Of a stretch of DNA of 64,000 bases, positions 56,760 through 64,000 are shown piece after piece (the stretch's first letter is position 1; every line of letters starts with the position of its first letter). The position numbers and the translations under genes were made by a program. This DNA comes from Amaurobius ferox (Eukaryota; Arthropoda; Arachnida; Araneae; Amaurobiidae), in the NCBI GenBank assembly GCA_951213105.1, contig OX578140.1, positions 119,519,653 through 119,583,652 of the forward strand, given 5' to 3'. The notes below the pieces were generated by a model that had not been told where the DNA came from, did not search any database, and saw nothing but the letters and a program-made list of their open reading frames with translations.

Positions 56760-59312
56760 CCTGTTCAGGACCGTGATCGCGTATATGTGATCAGACGATT
56801 CTCCCCTCACGGCCCGCGATATCGTATTTGTGATCAGTGTTTCCGTGCCAGCCGGCCCATCATCGCACAGACGTGATTTCAGATTCGAACGTTTTATTTG
56901 AATTTTTAAACCGCACTAGATGGCGGTTGAAGTCCGTTACATTTTCAAATATCATTCCAGAGAGCTTTGACCTTCAATTTGCACATTCGGTTCCGACCTT
57001 TTTTTTTTGTTTGTTGTTGTATGAGGGGGATTCGAAAATGTAAACAACTGCACGTGTTCGCTCTTTTCCGAAGGTTTGAGCATTTAAAGGGCTGTGATTT
57101 ACAGAGCGCTGTTTTGTTTTTTTTCTTCGCGGATTGGGGGAAAGGATGAAATGTTTATTGCTTAGGGTTGGGAGTAGTTAGCAAGATAGTATTTTGTACG
57201 ATTTGGGTCAGTTTTATCTTAGCCATCATGGCGAAAAGAGTAAAATATTTAAGTGAGAGCGAGATTTTTAAATTGATGAACGAATCTGATAGTGAAACGG
57301 AGGAAAGTGATTTTTCGAATATTAGCAGCAGTGAATCTGACTATTCAGATGACACTGAAATAGTTGATTATGCCGATAATAGTGCGGACAATTTAAGTGC
57401 GAGTGACTGGCAAACGGATATCAAAGAATTGCCAAGTATGGAGTTTTCTGCAAATAGTGGTATCTACATAAACAGTGCAGAACCAGTTGATGAGGAATTA
57501 GATTTTTTTAATTTGTTTTTCACGGATGAAATTATTGAAATTATAGTAAATGAAACAAATAATTTTTCAAAATTTATTTTTGAAAAATCCAAAGCAGAAG
57601 CAAGTTCATCGAAATCTCCAGATCCTCGATGCATTGTAGACGTGACAGGAAATGAAATTAGGGTGTTTATATCTTTGATTATACTAATGAGTATAATCAA
57701 GAAACCCACAATCAAAATGTATTTTTCTACAAATCCAATGCTTTGCACTCCTTTTTTTGGTTCTGTCATGTCGAGAAATAGGTTTTTGGAAATTTTGAGA
57801 TGTCTTCATTTTACATCAAAACAGGATGCAAAAAAACTTGAAAAGGTAAACCCAGTTCTGGAAAAACTGGTACACAATTTCAGAACTCTTTATATTCCCG
57901 GAAGAGAAATTTCTATCGATGAAAGTCTTTTTCCGTGGAAAGGGAGACTCGGCTTCCGTCAGTATATTCCTTCCAAACGATCACGGTATGGCATAAAAAT
58001 CTACAAATTATGTGATTCCAATTCTGGATACATTTGGAATTGTCTTGTCTATACTGGCAAAGACACTGAACTATCGGAGCCAGGTGCACTTTATGGAGAA
58101 CGTGTTGTGAAGACTCTGTTGGCAGATTTAGAAAATAAAGGCTATAATCTATACCTTGATAGATTTTTTGTTTCTCCTGAACTAGCCACTCATCTTTTGC
58201 AGAAAAAAACAAATATGTGTGGCACTGTGCAGAAAAACAGGAAAGGCATGCCAAAAGATTTACCGACTCATTTCCAAAATGATCGTATTGTTGCGTTTCA
58301 AAAGCAGGGTATGAATGTCATAGGGTTCAAAGACAAAAAGAAAGATGTCACCATGTTGACCACTTTTCACGGTAAGGAACTAATTCCTACAGGAAAAAAA
58401 CATCGAAAAACAGGAGAGGACATAAGAAAGCCACATTGCGTTATTGATTACAATAAGTATATGGGAGGAGTAGATACATGGGACTCCATCATGCATCATT
58501 ACCCAGCTTTCCGAAAAACTGTAAAATGGTATAGGAAATTATTTTTCGGTTTTCTTGACATGGCGTTATTAAATGCAAACATACTGTTCTGCAAGCAAAA
58601 AGGCAGAAAAATTTCATCTTTGGAATTCCGAACAAATGTTGTTGAGCAAATTGTCCAAAGACATAAAGAAAATAAGCCCTCGAAACTACAAACTGCAAAA
58701 GTTGCAAACCCCTTGCGATTGACTGGGCGACATTTTCCTAACATATATGTAGACGCAAAAGGTAAAAAGGCACGAAGAGAATGCATTGTATGCAAAAAAA
58801 GTTCAGTAAAAGAAAAAAAACGCAAGTTGACTTATTATGAATGCAAAACTTGCAACGTAGGGCTTTGTCCTGGAGAGTGTTTTGAAATGTATCATAAGTT
58901 ACAAAAGTTTTAAATATTATTGAGTAATTTTCTTACATTTATCTTATATTTTCTTATATTCAGTTTTATAATATTTTATCTATATTTTGAATACTCGTAA
59001 GTTTATAATTTTTTGTTATTTATATTTTTGTTATTTTATGTAACTTTTTTTTAGCAAAATGAAAATATTTTCTTTAAATTACGCAATTGTGTTTTTACAT
59101 ATCGTGAAAAATTTACTACAGTTTATTCAGATACTATCAATGATAATAATCTGCAAATTTTAACGTATTTAACTGCAGTAATGATTTTTTATGAATTTTT
59201 AAATGAAATTAGGCTTAAATGGGAAAAATGCCCGGTCCCGTGCGTGCGTAGTCTCTTTGAGCGCGCGGGCCTGGGGAAGCGCTTCTTTCTCCTTTCGCCG
59301 GTCCTGAACGGG
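56760..59312 (+). mobile_element. piggyBac transposon, apparently intact
   Basis: 2553 bp between TTAA at 56756-56759 and TTAA at 59313-59316. Termini CCTGTTCAGGACCG and CCCGTTCAGGACCG (complement of the right end) differ at one base. A single uninterrupted transposase gene lies inside. It is inserted in the right inverted repeat of element B, which supplies the flanks. Confidence 0.93.
57228..58913 (+). CDS. piggyBac transposase (PGBD-like)
   Basis: 561 codons from the Met at 57228; the frame is open from 57168, but MAKRVKYLSESEIFKLMNE is the usual kind of N-terminus. It cuts and pastes DNA at TTAA. An acidic, Ser-rich N-terminal region (SDSETEESDFSNISSSESDY) is followed by the DDE core: Asp near residue 231 (SIDESLFPWKGRLGF), near 311 (LYLDRFF) and near 416 (YMGGVDTWD). 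The C-terminal Cys-rich zinc domain is CIVCKKSS...YYECKTCNVGLCPGECFEMYH. Length and all key residues fit a working piggyBac enzyme. No frameshift or stop is seen. Activity is inferred, not shown. Confidence 0.93.
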   Translation: MAKRVKYLSESEIFKLMNESDSETEESDFSNISSSESDYSDDTEIVDYADNSADNLSASDWQTDIKELPSMEFSANSGIYINSAEPVDEELDFFNLFFTDEIIEIIVNETNNFSKFIFEKSKAEASSSKSPDPRCIVDVTGNEIRVFISLIILMSIIKKPTIKMYFSTNPMLCTPFFGSVMSRNRFLEILRCLHFTSKQDAKKLEKVNPVLEKLVHNFRTLYIPGREISIDESLFPWKGRLGFRQYIPSKRSRYGIKIYKLCDSNSGYIWNCLVYTGKDTELSEPGALYGERVVKTLLADLENKGYNLYLDRFFVSPELATHLLQKKTNMCGTVQKNRKGMPKDLPTHFQNDRIVAFQKQGMNVIGFKDKKKDVTMLTTFHGKELIPTGKKHRKTGEDIRKPHCVIDYNKYMGGVDTWDSIMHHYPAFRKTVKWYRKLFFGFLDMALLNANILFCKQKGRKISSLEFRTNVVEQIVQRHKENKPSKLQTAKVANPLRLTGRHFPNIYVDAKGKKARRECIVCKKSSVKEKKRKLTYYECKTCNVGLCPGECFEMYHKLQKF

Positions 59313-59794
59313 TTAAATAACTCTACAATATATTTATAACACTTTCCAAGATATTTAAATTTGCTTGAACATCAAAATTCATCAAATTTGGAGTCCGCCA
59401 TGTTGAAAAAATGGCTGTACCAAATAAATGAGCTAGATGACAAATTTTAAAAAATCATTTTTCATCTGCTGAAATGTGTAGGAACATTTGTACAAAATAT
59501 AAAAATTTTCAAAAATGGCTATGCAACCAAATATTCTTTTCTGGGGTGATTTTATATGAAATGACCCATAATTAAGCATAAAGGGTGCTATTTCTGGTTC
59601 AATAATCTCAAGACTTAATAGTTTCAAACATTGTGAAAAATAGCCGTAATACGATTTTTATGTTCGTGACGTCATTAGTCCCTCGTGATGATTAGTTGAT
59701 TGATGATTGATTGTGAATGTTGGGATTTTCAGGAATATCCCTGTTAAATTAGATACAACTAAGGCTATCATTTTTTCCCTAATCCAGACAAAAA

Positions 59795-59870
59795 AAAAAC
59801 ATATCTGATGTGGGCAGCACATGACTTTCCTTATATAATGCAAATTGTACATTTGATGCTTTTCCGGATG
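59795..59870 (-). repeat. HINE-like 3' end (H3), reverse
   Basis: Complement of the H1 3' end: ATCTGATGTGGGCAGCACATGACTTTCC in two halves, ATCTGATGTGGG and CAGCACATGACTTTCC, followed by TTATATAATGCA as in H1. The element body to the right is not recognised and may be truncated. Confidence 0.55.
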
Positions 59871-59982
59871 ACAATATGTAAAACTACTTCATAGTACCCA
59901 ATTAACTTATATTTCATGCAACTCTAAATTGACAATTATCAACATTGATAGTATCCGCAATAAGTAATATAGTCCATATGGG

Positions 59983-60533
59983 TCATTCCATGTCAAATTA
60001 GCCCCCAACCTGACCGACACCGATTTTTTTAAAAACTTTGCTATTTTGTTGTCCACTCATATATAAGACTCTATGCAAAATTTTAGCCCCAATTCTCATT
60101 AGTTTTTTATTTATAAAAATTTGAATTTTGAAAAATCTGGTAATTTTTCATGATTCTTGACATATTCAAACGTCTGTATATTTTAACCTAATCTACAGAT
60201 TGTGCTGAAATAAAGTTTATTTTGTAGATTAAGGTATAACCTTTCTTGTAATATGACACATGACCCAGTAAATGATATTCTTAAATCCTTATATTTTTTC
60301 AAAAAATGTATTTTGTTGATACACAATTTATATCTATTATACAAATATTTCAAGTTGGAAAAACCATGGGCTCCTAGTAAAACTTTACCAAAAGTTATAA
60401 AAATTTACTAATGTGATTTCTTTTTCTTCTTAATTTTAAGATTTGAAAGATAATGAAGTTATTATTAATCATAAAGTACACTCATAACCATTGCTATTTT
60501 GTATGTATGTATGTGTGTGTGTGTGTGTGTATA
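59983..60533. repeat. Possible further GGGTCATTCC-family end
   Basis: GGGTCATTCCATGTCAAATT at about 59988 matches the outer ends of elements A and B. The following ~500 bases are AT-rich with no matching second end before the mariner. No coding region. Confidence 0.4.
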
Positions 60534-61750
60534 CGACGGTCACACTGAAATTTTTGAAATATGACTAAGTGGTACAAGTTAAACTTACCAACTCTTAGGA
60601 GTGTTCAAAGTACTCCCCTCCAACAGCAATGCACTTTTGTAGGCAAATTTTCCAAAGATTAAATGCTTCACGCCATCCATTTCTTGGAATCAATGAAACA
60701 TTTGTTTTTATAGCCTCATCAATCTCATCTTCGGAATGAAAACGATGCCCACGTAAGTTTTTTTTAGATTAAAAAATAGTCAAAAGTCACACATAGCAAG
60801 ACCAAGAGAATAGGGTGAATGTTCTATCACTTTGATGTTTTTTGTTCAAGAAATTCAACTGTCATTCTTGCTGAATGAGAAAATGCATTGTCATGGTGAA
60901 GCATGAGTTCCCTAATATTCACTTCCTGAAGAATTTTTGAAAGATACTTATTGGTATACCAGTTAGCTGTAGCTATCTTCTGTCCCTCTAGCTTTATGAC
61001 TTTGACCAGAACTGTGCTTCTGAAGAACACAGCATACATTACTGTTTTCATTGCTCGTTGTCTTTTCACCATTGTTGGTTTGGGATTATCTTCAAAGACC
61101 CATACTTTACTTTCAGTTATGATTTTAGATATAATGCAGTGTCCACCATCATTAAGTAATTTTAGGATTTCTTTACTGATTCTGATACACTCTGTTTTTT
61201 GGTGTTCTGTTAAATTATGGGGGACCTGATGACAAAGTAATTTTTTTATATGCAGTTCTTCATGAATAATTTTATGTATAGCTGCGGATCCAATGTTAAC
61301 TTCCGTCTGTATCATTTGATAGGTGCAGTGATTAACATCGATTAACATTTTTCGAATGGCCGGCACATTTTCTGGGCCTACAGCTGACAAAGGTGTTCCT
61401 GTATGTTCTTTTTCCAGGAGAGAATTTCGACTTCTTCTAAACTCTGTAAACCATTTGAATACAGTAGCATGAGATGGAGCATCGTTTCCATATGCTAATT
61501 GTATACGTTGAAGGCATTCTTCTTGATTTAGCCCCACTTTAAAATCATAGAAAATCATAGCTCTATAATCCTCTTGCCTCAACTCCATTTTCTTTTCTTT
61601 TAAAATTTATTCTATGCTAGCTAAATTGTAATTTTTGCCACAAATTACTGTCTGCGGAGATAAGAGTTCAAATTTAAATATTCGACCAATAATTTTTTTT
61701 TCTAGCACATATCATCTGCCCCTGTCTCAAAAATCTCAATGTGACCCTCG
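60534..61750 (-). mobile_element. mariner element
   Basis: 1217 bp between TA at 60532-60533 and 61751-61752. Termini CGACGGTCACACTGAAATTT and CGAGGGTCACATTGAGATTT. Contains one transposase gene on the minus strand. Shares family with 31383-33629. Confidence 0.9.
60827..61588 (-). pseudogene. mariner transposase, inactive
   Basis: 253 codons from MELRQEDYRAMIFYDFKVGL. Two N-terminal helix-turn-helix regions (to about residue 110) and the linker CHQVPHNLTEHQK are present. The first catalytic block, normally with Asp before a Glu-Thr/Ser-Trp motif, reads IISKIITESKVWVFED and lacks that Asp. The second is present (LMLHHDNAFSHSA). A frameshift precedes the third block, which in the next frame reads HSPYSLGLAMCDF with Gly in place of the catalytic Asp. 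Mariner enzymes are normally near 345 residues. So it is dead by at least two independent changes. Confidence 0.88.
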
Positions 61751-61752
61751 TA

Positions 61753-63119
61753 CATATGTATATCAGGTTTCCAAAAATCGCTCATCCTCACCTGGTTCAA
61801 ATTTGGCAAAGATGGCCAATTTTCGGAAGTTGACGGCTTTGAGATTAGAAATTTCGTAAAAAAAAAAACCAAATAAATAACAAGTTGTTGTCATCGTAAA
61901 ATTGTGGTAAAAGCCGCCTTTTCCCTTGCCTTGAATGATAATTGAAATGGAGTCACCTGCAAATTCCCCCACCCCATAAACTTGTGCATTATCAACATCT
62001 GCTTTCTAGGAGAGCTATCAGATCTGCATTGTAACCACAAGCCCTAATTATTTTCTCTGAATTATTTTAGTGAATTCAATGACTGAACAAAAATATGATA
62101 ACATGCTCAAAATCAAAGTGACATGTTCTGTTCTCCTTTTCGAGGTCTATATGTGCCGAAATTTGATTTTCACTCGACCGACAATACCAATGCTTAAACC
62201 TGGGCCACGCCCGAAGAAATTTATAAATGTAGAATAAACTCGGCCTGAAGATAACTGCGTCTCGGCAGACCCGAAATGATTTGTATTCTAATGTGTTAAA
62301 AACAAATTTGTGAAAATTTTGTATGGGGAATTGTGTTTATTTTCTTAAACATTTGTCTTTACATAGCTGAAATAAACCCAATAAGTTTATGTATTTAATC
62401 CATTGAAAATTTTAAAAAATAAATATGTTCAGCCCAGTCGTAACTGACATTTAAAAAAATAAAAGACTCAATCTGCCCCGAAACAGTGTTAGAAAACTCA
62501 AGCCCAGCCCGGGCCTAAGCCCAAATCCATACAGAATGCTATCTCCTTTTAACCTTTTAAAATCCAAGCTATAAAATTTCCATTTGCTGTAATAGACGGG
62601 AGTATGTAACAAATTTGAATTTTTGAAATAGATTCTTCTAGTTGCAGCCAGAGGTATTTTCTTTTCTTGGCCACTTTGGTTTCAACTTTAAAACTAATGC
62701 GTTTAAAATGCATTCATGGCATTTATTCTAGTTGTCTGACAACAGACGTTAAGGTATGAAACATCTATTCAGTCTAAGAACATTTAAATTTTGATTCAGC
62801 CACATTCCCTAGAAATTAAGTGTGTCAACGAGCATAGCTTCCAACTCTCAGCTTTTCTCTATATCGCCCAGTCTCACGGGTAAGTCGCTCATCTCCAAGT
62901 TTTCACTCAGCTGCTCTTATTTTAACGTGAATGCATGTCATGTGACTTTCAGTTGTTTTCCCGCAGGTCAATTTTCTGCTACTGCGGTGCAGTAATGGAT
63001 CACTAAAATGCCATGAAATGAGAAACGAAGTTACAAATTTTGAGATCGAAATTTCCGATTCTTTCATCTAAATATCTGTTTTCCAGTATCGTGTAGTCAG
63101 AGCCCACAAACGGCAACCG
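61753..63119. other. No gene seen; mixed repeats
   Basis: 61770-61980 and 62140-62530 (for example AAACCTGGGCCACGCCCGAA and GCCCGGGCCTAAGCCC) are GC-richer patches likely derived from repeats. No protein or RNA gene recognised. No further EDC4 exon was found. Confidence 0.4.
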
Positions 63120-63480
63120 ACAGCGGCACGAGAGAAATAGATGGCCAATGATTATCTAATTAATGTGGGAGAAACACATTTGCATCGACTAAAATTTTAT
63201 TAAATTATTTTGTTTATGTACAAAACTATTTTTCAAACATATTATTAATAAAATGAAAGGCATTTTTACAGCAGTTTTGTTAAAAATGGTATTTGGGCGT
63301 GATCCACCTTATATTTCATTTTATTGTGAAATTATTTTTCCACATTTGCAATCTATTTACCTCGTTAAATTTTTTATAACTATTTCATATTTTATTCAGA
63401 AAAACTATTGTTCAAATGCATTATTGATGAAATGAAAGGCTATTTTGCAGCAGTTTCGCAAAAATCGACATTTGTGTGCG
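63120..63480. repeat. Leader of the composite repeat, second copy
   Basis: Aligns with about 19480-19640 (TGGCCAATGATTAT, then CATCGACTAAAATTTT, then TTTTGCAGCAGTTTCGC). An internal near-duplication is visible between 63225-63290 and 63400-63465. Confidence 0.55.
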
Positions 63481-63892
63481 ATCTGCTTTGTTATAACGAA
63501 AAAATAGCTTCTTATTTATTATTCAGATTTTATTCATTTATTTAATTTTAATTGATTTTTGTTTTATTTTATTTACTTTTACTGAAAACTGGTCATAGTT
63601 TTAATAAATAATAAGTCATATAGTTTTAATCAATATAAAGTTCTTTTAAAGTATTAATATTGTTCCATTATTCTCTATTACAAATGGTTTCTTTATCTAC
63701 TTGCTTGGCCTGTGCACGTTACTTTGTTGTTTATCTTTAATATCCACACTAACAACTTACAAACTCTAAAATTTCCACTTACCTTTAAGCACATATATCA
63801 GTAATGCACAGCCCAAAACACAAAGAATCACAACCAAATCATGTTAAACTAAACTAACTTTTATTATGAAACAAGTTAAAACTTCAAACAGC
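63481..63892. other. No gene seen
   Basis: AT-rich sequence with no recognised feature. Confidence 0.4.
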
Positions 63893-64000
63893 ATACCTGC
63901 CAACTTTTACGCATTATGCATAAAATTTACACATTTAACTGCTCTTTACGCTTTTACGCATATATTGCTATATTTTGCGCATTTCCCCATTTATTTGAAT
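63893..64000 (+). repeat. Dispersed repeat start, truncated by window
   Basis: CATACCTGCCAACTTTTACG and the following ~100 bases match 55122-55215. The element continues right of the window. Confidence 0.7.

Larger units (their letters stand above)
43755..59567 (-). mobile_element. Element B: long-TIR DNA transposon, interrupted
   Basis: Outer ends GGGTCATTCCATAT and its complement (AATGACCC) are flanked by ATAA at 43751-43754 and 59568-59571. The inverted repeats are about 0.5 kb: 43755-44425 on the left, and on the right 59567 down to 59317 continued at 56759 to about 56520. The span is 15.8 kb because of later insertions: element A, the gypsy complex, its LTRs and a piggyBac. A minus-strand transposase-like gene lies inside in two parts. 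The original element was probably about 5 kb (inference). Confidence 0.65.

Noticed and set aside
57464..58825. Minus-strand open frames in the piggyBac
   Set aside because: Shadows of the transposase gene, without domains.
42532..64000. Further EDC4 exons right of exon f
   Set aside because: I looked for the coiled-coil and C-terminal helical parts and found none. Everything recognisable is transposon or repeat. Very short exons could have been missed.

Overview
The window is AT-rich animal nuclear DNA with spliceosomal introns, microsatellites and many eukaryotic transposable elements. Piecing six short exons together gives one host gene, EDC4 (Ge-1, enhancer of mRNA decapping 4), on the + strand. 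The mix of families (copia, gypsy, piggyBac, mariner, Tc1, Tigger/pogo, hAT, HINE-like elements) fits an arthropod. A chelicerate, perhaps a spider, is my best guess, but the sequence does not prove it.

Left part (1-16150): repeats only. There are LTR pieces in both orientations, arrays of a ~165-bp repeat, a 5S rRNA-derived insert at 526-602, and a young copia element at 4868-11847. The copia has 789-bp LTRs that differ at about two sites, the target duplication AGTTG on both sides, and two single-base frameshifts in pol. Next come a solo LTR nested in an inverted LTR (11930-13208) and a non-autonomous Tigger (14064-15841).

Middle part (17669-42531): EDC4 exons at 17669-17764, 27270-27366, 27444-27606, 27689-27776, 27891-27985 and 42094-42531, with consistent splice phases. 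They encode the end of the WD40 region and the Ser-rich linker. Earlier and later exons lie outside the window or were not recognised. The introns hold a hAT-like remnant, a HINE-like element, two Tigger copies (one old, one young), a mariner carrying a Tc1 insert, a solo LTR with duplication GTTAG, and a broken hAT.

Right part (42532-64000): a stack of nested elements. A long-terminal-inverted-repeat element B (43755-59567, duplication ATAA) is split by a related element A (45619-51565, duplication CTCT), by a gypsy-derived complex (53029-56260) and by an intact-looking piggyBac (56760-59312, TTAA). A and B carry broken copies of a transposase-like gene that I could not assign to a named superfamily. 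The gypsy complex has two facing 5' LTRs. One is joined through its primer site to a complete antisense tRNA-Leu(CAG) including CCA, which looks like a fossil of reverse transcription through the primer tRNA. A dead mariner follows at 60534-61750.

The other notable system is a family of 58-64 bp hairpin-forming retroposon-like inserts (13599, 26855, 48801, 52431, 53350). Three have perfect 14-16 bp target duplications.
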